DNA of 54,203 bases from Oceanidesulfovibrio indonesiensis (GTDB lineage Bacteria; Desulfobacterota; Desulfovibrionia; Desulfovibrionales; Desulfovibrionaceae): positions 1-54,203 of the forward strand of contig NZ_QMIE01000021.1 in NCBI RefSeq assembly GCF_007625075.1, written 5' to 3'. Below the pieces are notes generated by a model. That model saw only the letters and a program-made list of their open reading frames with translations, was not told the DNA's origin and searched no databases. A program made the translations under genes and the position numbers. Every line of letters begins with the position of its first letter. Within the stretch, counting starts at the first letter, position 1. Of this stretch, positions 26,772 to 33,999 are shown in pieces.

Positions 26772-28061
26772 ATGCTCGACCTGAAACTTGTCCAGAAGGA
26801 CCCGGACCGCGTGCGCGCCGCCCTGGCCGCGCGTCAGGCATCCCCGAAAGAGCTCGAACGTTTCCTTGCCGTGGACGAGGAACGCCGAGCCATCCAGCGC
26901 AAGACCGACGAGCTCAAGAGTCAGCGCAACGCCGCCTCCCAAAAAGTGGCCCAGGCCAAACGCTCCGGCGAGGACGCCGCCGAGCTCATCGCGCAGCTTT
27001 CGCAGACGTCGGCCAAGATCAAGGGACTGGACGAGGAACTCAAGCGGCTTGAAGAAGAATCCCACGAGATATTGCTCGGCCTGCCGAATATCCCGCACGA
27101 GTCCACGCCGGTGGGCGCGTCCGAAGAGGACAACCCGGTCATTGACGTGTGGGGCGAGAAGCCCGTGTTCGATTTCGAGGTCAAGGACCACCACGATCTG
27201 GGCATCGCTCTGGGCGGCCTGGATTTCGAACGCGCGGCCAAGATCGCCGGCGCTCGCTTCGCCGTTACCTGGGGATGGGCCTCCCGCCTGGAGCGCGCCC
27301 TGCTCAATTTCATGGTGGATCTGCACACAAGCCGCCACGGCTACACCGAGGTCACGCCGCCGGTCATCGTAAACGCAAACGCTTTGCGCGGCACTGGCCA
27401 GCTGCCCAAGTTCGAGGACGACCTCTTCAAGCTCAACCACAAGGACTACTACCTCATCCCCACGGCCGAAGTGCCGGTGACCAACCTGCACGCCGGCGAA
27501 GTGCTGGACGAGGCCGACCTGCCCCGCGCGTACGCCTCGCCCACGCAGTGCTACCGTTCAGAGGCCGGCAGCTACGGCAAGGACACCCGCGGCCTCATCC
27601 GGCAGCATCAGTTCTCCAAGGTGGAACTTGTGCGCTTCGTGAAACCCGAGGATTCCTACAACGAACTGGAGAAGCTGCGCAGCCATGCAGAAGCGGTGCT
27701 GCAAGAGCTGAACCTGCACTACCGGGTGGTCGCCCTGTGCACTGGAGACATTGGATTCGCCTCGGCCAGGACGTACGACCTGGAGGTCTGGCTGCCCGGG
27801 CAGGACGCCTACAGGGAGATTTCGTCCTGCTCCAACGTCGAAGATTTCCAGGCCCGCCGCGCGGACATCCGTTATAAACCTGCCGGCCAGAAGAAATCCG
27901 CATACGTGCACACGCTCAACGGCTCCGGCCTTGCCGTTGGCCGCACCATGGTGGCCGTCATGGAGCAGTACCAGCAGGCAGACGGCTCCATCCGCGTGCC
28001 GGAAGCGCTCCAGCCGTACATGGGCGGCATCGAGGTTGTCGGACAGCCGACAGGCACTTGA
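26772..28061 (+). CDS. serS: Seryl-tRNA synthetase
   Basis: The 429-residue class II synthetase charges tRNA-Ser. The N-terminal antiparallel coiled-coil arm (about residues 25-105) binds the tRNA long arm. The catalytic domain shows [13 protein letters not shown], motif 2 in [22 protein letters not shown], the serine-site [12 protein letters not shown], and motif 3 in [19 protein letters not shown]. Length and all motifs are normal. AAAAGGACCTGCATACC precedes the ATG. It is a single gene followed by two hairpins. Confidence 0.97.
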   Translation: MLDLKLVQKDPDRVRAALAARQASPKELERFLAVDEERRAIQRKTDELKSQRNAASQKVAQAKRSGEDAAELIAQLSQTSAKIKGLDEELKRLEEESHEILLGLPNIPHESTPVGASEEDNPVIDVWGEKPVFDFEVKDHHDLGIALGGLDFERAAKIAGARFAVTWGWASRLERALLNFMVDLHTSRHGYTEVTPPVIVNANALRGTGQLPKFEDDLFKLNHKDYYLIPTAEVPVTNLHAGEVLDEADLPRAYASPTQCYRSEAGSYGKDTRGLIRQHQFSKVELVRFVKPEDSYNELEKLRSHAEAVLQELNLHYRVVALCTGDIGFASARTYDLEVWLPGQDAYREISSCSNVEDFQARRADIRYKPAGQKKSAYVHTLNGSGLAVGRTMVAVMEQYQQADGSIRVPEALQPYMGGIEVVGQPTGT

Positions 28062-28081
28062 TTTTTCTCAACATATTGACA

Positions 28082-28136
28082 AAGGCTCTGAACTGACTTC
28101 CGAGAACCTCAAGGGTCTCAGCTGGTTCAGAGCCTT
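28082..28136 (+). repeat. Long hairpin after serS
   Basis: A 12-bp perfect stem (AAGGCTCTGAAC 28082-28093 with GTTCAGAGCCTT 28125-28136) encloses a 31-nt loop, which itself contains complementary segments (GAGAACC and GGGTCTC). It lacks a T-run. It probably protects the serS 3' end ahead of the terminator at 28151. Confidence 0.7.
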
Positions 28137-28150
28137 CCGAAAAAGCGTGC

Positions 28151-28184
28151 AAGCGATCCCCTCTATTTGGGTGGGTCGCTTTTC
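28151..28184 (+). terminator. Terminator after serS
   Basis: AAGCGATCCC (28151-28160) pairs with GGGTCGCTT (28173-28181), with one bulged A, and runs into TTTT. Placed about 90 bp after the serS stop. Confidence 0.65.
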
Positions 28185-28252
28185 TCGTTCAGGTCGGTTT
28201 CGTCGTCTTTTTTCTTCGGAGGCTGCCAACTGCAACCTTTGTCTCTCGGTCC

Positions 28253-28345
28253 TCAACCGCCTTTGATGCCCAGCTTGGGCAGCACGATGCCGAAGAGCAC
28301 CACGCCCACGGCAACGAGGATAAGCAGCGAATATAGTTCGTTCAT
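28253..28345 (-). CDS. 30-residue single-pass membrane peptide
   Basis: The short frame encodes MNELYSLLILVAVGVVLF followed by GIVLPKLGIKGG and stops with TGA. AAGGAGCAACAT sits at perfect spacing before the ATG, better than most genes here. The product is one membrane helix (about residues 5-23) with a short basic, Gly-rich tail. No family is recognised. Many such peptides are regulatory or accessory subunits of membrane complexes (KdpF-like in size). It is divergent from the flavoprotein at 28508 with 162 bp between starts and convergent to serS. No start can be reasonably placed further upstream. Confidence 0.6.
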   Translation of the reverse strand: MNELYSLLILVAVGVVLFGIVLPKLGIKGG

Positions 28346-28507
28346 ATGTTGCTCCTTGTGTTGAAACTCTACGCGTTCGCGGCCGGCGGGTAAAGTCGCC
28401 GCTTTTCGATGCAAATCCCCTTTCGCGCTATCCGGCATTGCGCTACCATGGTTCCAGATTTCTCTGCGCCAGTTCATGAATTTATGAGACCATTGGAGAT
28501 AAATGCG

Positions 28508-29860
28508 ATGCCTGACCACTTCGACGCGCTGATTCTGGGAGCCGGTCCTGCCGGCGGCGGAGTCGCCTCGCGCCTGGCCGCTGCCGGCCTGAAGATCGCC
28601 ATGACCGACGCCGGGCCGTATGGCGGAACCTGTCCGCTTTCCGGATGCAATCCCAAGAAAATTCTCCTGGGACCGGCCGAGATTGCCCAGATGGCCGCGC
28701 ACCTGCAGGGCAAGGGCGTGGACCGGCCGCCGAGCGTAATCTGGAAGGACCTCATGGATTTCAAGCGAACCTTCACCGAGCCTGTGCCGGAAAAGGCGAA
28801 GAACGCCTATGCCGAAAAAGGCATCGAAACCTTGTCCGGTCCGGGCCGCTTCATCGGACCAGACACCGTGGAGGTCGCCGGCCGGGAGGTGACGGCGGAC
28901 AACATATTCATCTGTACAGGCGTCAAACCGCGCCCTCTCGCTTTCCCCGGTGCGGAGCACCTTGCGGACAACGTGGACTTCCTGGACCTGGACGAACTAC
29001 CCGAGCACGTCGTGCTCATCGGCGGCGGATACATCGCCATGGAGTTCGCCTCCATAGCGCACCATTGCGGCGCCCGCGTCACGGTCCTCCAACGCAGCGA
29101 CGCCATCCTCCGCGGGTTCGACCAGGAATTGGCCGGCCTGCTCGTGGAGGCCATGCAGACCGCCGGCATGGACGTCCTGCTGAACGCGCCGGTCCATTCC
29201 GTGGAGTCGGCCGACGGTCGCTACACCATACGCTACGGCGAGGACGGCGGCGAATCAATCACCGCAGATCTGGTGGTGAACTGCGCAGGCCGCGTGCCGA
29301 ACATCGAATCGCTGAACCTGGAGGCGGCCGGCGTGGAAGCCGGGCCAAAGGGCATTGCCGTGAAGCCGACCATGCAGTCCGTTTCCAACCCCAAAGTCTG
29401 GGCCGTGGGCGACGTGGCGGCCACTCCGTTCGAACTCACACCCGTGGCCGTGCTTGAAGCCGATGTGGCTGCCGCCAACGTGCTCGACCCGCAAGCGAAC
29501 AAGTACGCCGACTATTTCGGCATTCCCACGGTGTGCTTCACCCTGCCGCCTTGCGCGGCGTGCGGTCTCACTGCCGAACAGGCCGATGAACAGGGCATCC
29601 CGCACCAGGTACTGACCCATGAGCTTGCGGACATGTTTTCATGGAAGCGGCTCGGGCAGAAGTACGGCCGCGCGAAGATCGTGCTGGACGAGGACGGAGA
29701 ACGGATTCTGGGCGCGCATCTGTTGGGCCACAACGCCGAGGAGGTGATCAACCTGTTCGCCCTGGCCATCCGCAACGAGATGCCCCTGGAGGCGGTCAAG
29801 TCCACCTACTGGGCGTATCCCACATGCGGCTACTACATGCAGTACCTCATTGCGGAGTGA
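28508..29860 (+). CDS. Disulfide-reductase-like FAD/NAD(P) flavoprotein with altered active site
   Basis: The 450-residue protein has the lipoamide dehydrogenase/mercuric reductase layout: FAD-binding GAGPAG at residues 11-16, redox pair in GGTCPLSGCNPKK (C42-x4-C47), NAD-binding VVLIGGGYIAMEFAS, the FAD-ribityl segment VWAVGDVAATPFELTPVAV, and the dimer interface domain. Two features differ: the redox motif is CPLSGC instead of CLNVGC, and the family's C-terminal His-x-x-x-x-Glu base (HPTxxE) is replaced by YPTCGYYM. There is also an extra CAAC in LPPCAACGLT. The substrate is therefore unlikely to be lipoamide; function unknown. The start at 28508 has GGAGA about 9 nt upstream. Confidence 0.82.
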   Translation: MPDHFDALILGAGPAGGGVASRLAAAGLKIAMTDAGPYGGTCPLSGCNPKKILLGPAEIAQMAAHLQGKGVDRPPSVIWKDLMDFKRTFTEPVPEKAKNAYAEKGIETLSGPGRFIGPDTVEVAGREVTADNIFICTGVKPRPLAFPGAEHLADNVDFLDLDELPEHVVLIGGGYIAMEFASIAHHCGARVTVLQRSDAILRGFDQELAGLLVEAMQTAGMDVLLNAPVHSVESADGRYTIRYGEDGGESITADLVVNCAGRVPNIESLNLEAAGVEAGPKGIAVKPTMQSVSNPKVWAVGDVAATPFELTPVAVLEADVAAANVLDPQANKYADYFGIPTVCFTLPPCAACGLTAEQADEQGIPHQVLTHELADMFSWKRLGQKYGRAKIVLDEDGERILGAHLLGHNAEEVINLFALAIRNEMPLEAVKSTYWAYPTCGYYMQYLIAE

Positions 29861-29867
29861 GCATCGA

Positions 29868-29947
29868 GATATTACTCAGCTTTCTGCGGGCCTTGCTTAT
29901 CATTTCGAGGAACAAAACGTTTAACATTCGGTGCTCTCAGTAATATC
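29868..29947. repeat. Dispersed structured repeat, diverged copy
   Basis: The 80-bp segment begins 8 bp after the flavoprotein stop and has perfect 9-bp terminal inverted repeats: GATATTACT (29868-29876) with AGTAATATC (29939-29947). The right end GTGCTCTCAGTAATA resembles the right end of the 26547 copy (TGCTCCCAGTAATA). The interior is unrelated in sequence, so family membership rests on the ends. Confidence 0.55.
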
Positions 29948-29977
29948 TGCACGGCATCCGATAGCGTATGCAACGAA

Positions 29978-30013
29978 AAAGGCCGCGCTTCCCCTAGGGG
30001 TGACGCGGCCTTT
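29978..30013. terminator. Bidirectional terminator between flavoprotein and etfA
   Basis: A 10-bp perfect stem, AAAGGCCGCG (29978-29987) with CGCGGCCTTT (30004-30013), with flanking A and T runs. It lies between the convergent flavoprotein and etfA genes. Confidence 0.82.
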
Positions 30014-30040
30014 GTTCGTTCAATGCAACAGGATGAAGCG

Positions 30041-31063
30041 CTACGCTTCTCCCAGGAGCTTGTTCACTTCCTGCATCACCTCGAAGGCGTCGGCCACGTA
30101 GAGCACGTCCGCCTTGCCCTGGGCCCAGCCGCACGCCGGGTCCAGGTTGATGGCGCGGCGTTCGTTGACGAAGCGCCAGCCCACCACATGGGGTTCCTCG
30201 CCGTGGCAGCAGGTGGCGAGGCCCTTGGGGTGGCGGGGGGTGGAGCCGGTCTGCCCCACCTGGTGCAGGTGGGTGAGGAAGTTAAGCACGGCCTGGCCTT
30301 CGCCGGAAAGGTCCACGAGGGACTTGGACGAGCCGAGCGAAGACTTGGTCTTGTCCAGGAAGCCGAGGATAAGGGATTCGGCCTCGTCCACGCGGGTTGA
30401 GCCGGCCTGCTTCTTGGTCCAGCCCGCACCGGCCACGAAAAGCATCTCGGAATCGGGCCGGATGGTCTGCGTATCGCTGGAAGGAGCCTCAATGGACTTC
30501 GCTTCGGTTTTGCTGGCGGGCAGGTCTACACTCACGGTTTCCAGGGTCGCTTCGCCTGCTGCCCCCTCAAACGGGGCGTAGCAGCCGCCGCCGATGGACA
30601 CGAGCCAGGGCTTCTGCTCGCGGGTGACGATCGCCTTCATGCGCTGGCGGTAATACCAGCGGGTGACCACAGGCTTGCCGTCGTCCACGGTGATGGCGGT
30701 GCAGTAGGTGTCTGCAGCGCCGCCCAGGCGATGGGCGACCCCGGGAAGGAAGCGGCTCACGCGGGAGGTCGCCGGGGTGAGCACGAGCTCGGCGCCGCTG
30801 GCCTTGCAGAGCGCCTCGGCTGCCGCGGCGTCCGACGTGTAGCGCGGCAATTGCAAAGCCGGGTCGGCCGCGCCGAAGAACCTGGCGGCTCCGCAACCGG
30901 CAACAGCATTGGCGGCTCCGGCCACATCGGCCCCGAACAGGCCCACATGCAAAGCTGCGCCGGTGGCGTCGGCCATTTCGCGCGCCGCGGTCAGGGTCTC
31001 CAGAGCGGATTTTGGGAGCGCGCCCTGGCCATCGGTATGGGCAAGGAAAAGAATCGCGTTCAT
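30041..31063 (-). CDS. etfA: Electron transfer flavoprotein alpha subunit (FixB-like)
   Basis: The 340-residue ETF alpha subunit binds FAD in its C-terminal domain; seen here are ETF-like LVLTPATSRVSRFLPGVAHRLGGA, then RKVEP-type region replaced by WYYRQRMKAIVTREQKPWLVSIG, and the C-terminal domain FVAGAGWTKK...SLVDLSGEGQAVLNFLTHLHQVGQTGS...NLDPACGWAQGKADVLYVADAFEVM. It accepts electrons from the acyl-CoA dehydrogenase and passes them to the ETF-quinone oxidoreductase encoded upstream. It is shorter-motifed and more divergent than classical EtfA. AAGGATACAGCC precedes the ATG. Last gene of the operon, 169 bp after etfB. Confidence 0.85.
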   Translation of the reverse strand: MNAILFLAHTDGQGALPKSALETLTAAREMADATGAALHVGLFGADVAGAANAVAGCGAARFFGAADPALQLPRYTSDAAAAEALCKASGAELVLTPATSRVSRFLPGVAHRLGGAADTYCTAITVDDGKPVVTRWYYRQRMKAIVTREQKPWLVSIGGGCYAPFEGAAGEATLETVSVDLPASKTEAKSIEAPSSDTQTIRPDSEMLFVAGAGWTKKQAGSTRVDEAESLILGFLDKTKSSLGSSKSLVDLSGEGQAVLNFLTHLHQVGQTGSTPRHPKGLATCCHGEEPHVVGWRFVNERRAINLDPACGWAQGKADVLYVADAFEVMQEVNKLLGEA

Positions 31064-31153
31064 GGCTGTATCCTTATCTGATGTATTCAGTCAGTTCATT
31101 CTGTTCACGGGACTCCTGCAGTCCATTCAAAAACCTCGCCGGAGTGGGTCGCG

Positions 31154-31201
31154 GAAAGCTCATGAATATTCGCACATGCGATATGTGCGGTTTGAGCTTT
31201 C
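31154..31201. repeat. Nested intra-operon hairpin between etfB and etfA
   Basis: Outer stem GAAAGCTCA (31154-31162) with TGAGCTTTC (31193-31201), inner stem CGCACAT (31171-31177) with ATGTGCG (31183-31189). Both are perfect. There is no T-run, so it is more likely an RNA-processing or stability structure that sets the etfB:etfA ratio than a terminator. Confidence 0.72.
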
Positions 31202-31232
31202 AGCAACGCCTTAGCGGGGATTTTTTAATCTG

Positions 31233-32036
31233 CTAGCCCCTGATCCAGTCCACGATTTCCCGAGCGATGTCCGCGGCCGGGACATCCTTGACCACGCGAG
31301 TCTCGCGGCGCTGCGCCGGCAGTTCCACGGACTTGAACTCCACGCCTTCGGCGCCCACCTGCGCGGGCTGCGCCTTCTGGATGGCCGGCATGATGAAGCG
31401 CATGTTCTGCATGCCCACCTGCGGATTGTTGGGCGGCTCGGGCAGCGTGCCGGTGGCCCAGCCGAACACGGCAGGCGGACCGGACAGCGCGGAAATAAGG
31501 TAGCTGCCGCCTTCCACGCGCTCCTTCACCTGGAGAGAGCCGTCGGACTGAGGCTCCAGCTTGTCCACGCCCTGGAACTGGTCGTGGATGCCCAGAATCT
31601 CGCCCACGATCTGCATGACGGCGCCGGTGCCACGGGAGGCGGACTGCCAGCCACCGAAGAGCAGGAGCTTGGACTTGTCCAGGCTGTCGATGGAGTCGAT
31701 AGCCTTGGCCAGATGCGCCGCGACTTCTTCCGCCTCGGTGAAGCCGCCGGCCGGGCCATCCAGAACAACGAGCTCGAAAGGCACTTTCTGGGCCACGTTC
31801 ATCATGACCTGCTGAAGCTTGGCCTTGGGGCCGAGGCTGACCAGCCAGACCTTGGAGTCCGGAATGTTCTTGGCCAGGTTCGCGGCCTCGTACAGGGCGT
31901 GGCCGGCCCACGGGTCCAGCACCGCGGGCAGCATCATCTCGTTCTTGAGCGCCGGTCCCTGCGGACCGGTGACGGGTTCGAGAGTCTGCAGCGGATCGGG
32001 AACGATGCTTCCGCAGACAACGATGTGGTAACTCAT
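31233..32036 (-). CDS. etfB: Electron transfer flavoprotein beta subunit (FixA-like)
   Basis: The 267-residue ETF beta subunit starts MSYHIVVCGSIVPDPLQTLEP, where classical EtfB has the K(Q)VPD pattern, and contains the AMP-binding-type core (AVMQIVGEILGIHDQFQGVDKLEPQ... with the recognition-loop region GPPAVFGWATGTLPEPPNNPQVGMQNMRFIMPAIQKAQP). It forms the heterodimer with EtfA. The start at 32036 has AAGGGAGAACC just upstream; the frame is open further but that region is the 3' end of the next gene. It lies 31 bp after the quinone oxidoreductase gene. Confidence 0.85.
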   Translation of the reverse strand: MSYHIVVCGSIVPDPLQTLEPVTGPQGPALKNEMMLPAVLDPWAGHALYEAANLAKNIPDSKVWLVSLGPKAKLQQVMMNVAQKVPFELVVLDGPAGGFTEAEEVAAHLAKAIDSIDSLDKSKLLLFGGWQSASRGTGAVMQIVGEILGIHDQFQGVDKLEPQSDGSLQVKERVEGGSYLISALSGPPAVFGWATGTLPEPPNNPQVGMQNMRFIMPAIQKAQPAQVGAEGVEFKSVELPAQRRETRVVKDVPAADIAREIVDWIRG

Positions 32037-32067
32037 ATCGCTGGTTCTCCCTTGGATCGGAATTTGG

Positions 32068-33924
32068 TCAGTTTTCAACGGAATGGAGCCCGCCGGAGCC
32101 GGCTTTGAACTCGACGTTGGTCCGCTCGGGGTCCGTGGGATGCGCCTTGGAGCAGTTCCAGATGCAGGCCCCGCAGTGGATGCACTTTTCGCGGTCGAAG
32201 ACGGGCACGCCGCCGTCGGGATTGGACATGATCGCCTGGCCGGAGCACGCCTCGATGCATACGCGCTCGCGGCACTTCTCGCACGTTTCCGGACGCACGA
32301 AGCGCACGTGGTCGGCATAGCCGGGCGCCGCCTGGACCTTGCCGCCCATGAGCAGCGCGTCCTGATGGGAGACGAGGAGCTGGCCGTCGTATGGAATCTC
32401 GGGCCAGCCGGCGCGGGTCATCAGCGCGTTGTGCAGAGGCAGGCCCTTGGCCTGGGTCTCCTGTCGAAGCTGCTCGATCTCCTCGGCGGAAATTTTGCCC
32501 TCGTAGTACTTTTCCAGCGTGGGAATGCGCTCGTACGGCTTCTTGATCCGAGCAGGCCAACTGAGCTTGCCCTTGGAAAACCCAGCGATGCCCGTGCCGA
32601 TGAGGCCCGGGAGCACGCCTTTCTGGAACCCGTCTCGCGCCTTGGAGGCAATCCTGGTCTCTTCCTCCACCCAGCTTTCACGGCGGCGCTTCACATACGT
32701 CTGCTCCAGGTTCTCTTTGGTGAACTCCTTACCCTCGCGCATGAGTTCGATCACGGCCTCGGCGAGCATGGCGCCGGTGGCCCAGGCTTCGTCCACGCCG
32801 GAGTTGGAAAGCACGTTGGTGGAGCCGGAACCCTCGCCGATGCGCGCAAAGCCGTCGCCCGCCAGGATGGGCTCGCCGCGCTTGCCCGACTCCTGCAGGG
32901 ACTTGGCGCCCCAGGATCGCATGGTGCCGCCTTCCAGATGCCGCCAGAGATAAGGGTGCATCATCCAGTGCTGAAGGTAGCGGTAGGCGGTGCGCACCGG
33001 AGAATCAAACCAGGACGGCACGAAGATGCCGAGGGAGGCGATGTTGTCCGGATAGACGTAGAGGAAGCCGAAAATTTCAGGTTCGGGGTAGCCTATGGTG
33101 TGCAGCACTGTGCCGGGCTTCAGCCCGCTGTTCTCGGGCAGTTCCACCACCATCTTCATGCCCACGGCCCAGTCGCGCACGTGGTGGCCTTCCGGCACGC
33201 CGATCTTGCGGTCCAGCTGCCGGCTCACAGGTCCGTAGGGACCGTCGCCGAGCACGGTGAGCTGCGCCTTGATGTCCATGCCTGGCATGTAGGCGGCTTC
33301 CGGGTTGCCCTGCTTGTCCACACCCTGGTCGGCCAGGCGCACGCCCTTGACGGATCTGCTTTCCACAAGCGGTTCGGCAACGGGCGATCCCGGCCAGACC
33401 TGCACCAGGCCGGAGCCCATGACCTCGGAGCCGACCCACTGCTGAAACTGGCCCATGGACATGACGAAGCCGTCATGCTTGGCCATGAAATCCGGGATGA
33501 ACGGCAGCTCCATGGCCTGGGCGTCTTTTTTGGCGGTCAGGCCGAGCATCTTCTCGAAGGCCTTCATGCCGGGTCCCTTGCGGCTCGCGCCCACCGGGTC
33601 CATGAGGTAGACGACCTTCTCCTCGCTCACAGGGGCGGCCATGGGAATCTGGCTTACGTCCAGATCCGGGAACGAGGCTTTGATGGCGCGGCCTTTGGTG
33701 ACGAAGCCGGAAACACCGAAGGAGATGTCGTCGGCGCGCTCGTAGCAGATGACCTGTGGCGGCATGCCGGGCATGGCTTTGGACTCTGCCAGGGGCTGGC
33801 CGTTTTCGTCTACCAGGGCGCGGGAAAGATGGGTGAGGAACGCGGCCGTGGCCGGGCCGAATCCCACGCAGACGATATCCACGTCCATGGATTGCCGGGG
33901 CGTCTCGGGTGCTTGATTGTCCAT
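32068..33924 (-). CDS. ETF-quinone oxidoreductase-like flavoprotein (FixC-FixX fusion)
   Basis: The 618-residue protein begins with an FAD-binding Rossmann fold (VDIVCVGFGPATAAF), has a long geranylgeranyl-reductase/ETF-QO-like central part with DGFARIGEGSGSTNVLSNSGVDEAW for the FAD, and ends in a ferredoxin-like domain with two cysteine sets: CEKCRERVCIEACSGQA and CIHCGACIWNCS. It should take electrons from EtfAB and reduce membrane quinone (menaquinone in this family). The fusion of the FixC-like and FixX-like parts is visible from the continuous frame. No membrane helix is evident, so it is probably monotopic. Third-to-last gene of the acyl-CoA operon. Confidence 0.87.
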   Translation of the reverse strand: MDNQAPETPRQSMDVDIVCVGFGPATAAFLTHLSRALVDENGQPLAESKAMPGMPPQVICYERADDISFGVSGFVTKGRAIKASFPDLDVSQIPMAAPVSEEKVVYLMDPVGASRKGPGMKAFEKMLGLTAKKDAQAMELPFIPDFMAKHDGFVMSMGQFQQWVGSEVMGSGLVQVWPGSPVAEPLVESRSVKGVRLADQGVDKQGNPEAAYMPGMDIKAQLTVLGDGPYGPVSRQLDRKIGVPEGHHVRDWAVGMKMVVELPENSGLKPGTVLHTIGYPEPEIFGFLYVYPDNIASLGIFVPSWFDSPVRTAYRYLQHWMMHPYLWRHLEGGTMRSWGAKSLQESGKRGEPILAGDGFARIGEGSGSTNVLSNSGVDEAWATGAMLAEAVIELMREGKEFTKENLEQTYVKRRRESWVEEETRIASKARDGFQKGVLPGLIGTGIAGFSKGKLSWPARIKKPYERIPTLEKYYEGKISAEEIEQLRQETQAKGLPLHNALMTRAGWPEIPYDGQLLVSHQDALLMGGKVQAAPGYADHVRFVRPETCEKCRERVCIEACSGQAIMSNPDGGVPVFDREKCIHCGACIWNCSKAHPTDPERTNVEFKAGSGGLHSVEN

Positions 33925-33999
33925 GCGAAACGTATCCGATGATGGAGCCGGCGCCGCGAAAAAGCAGCGCCGGCTGTTACGAATTGTGGTCGACCCGGC

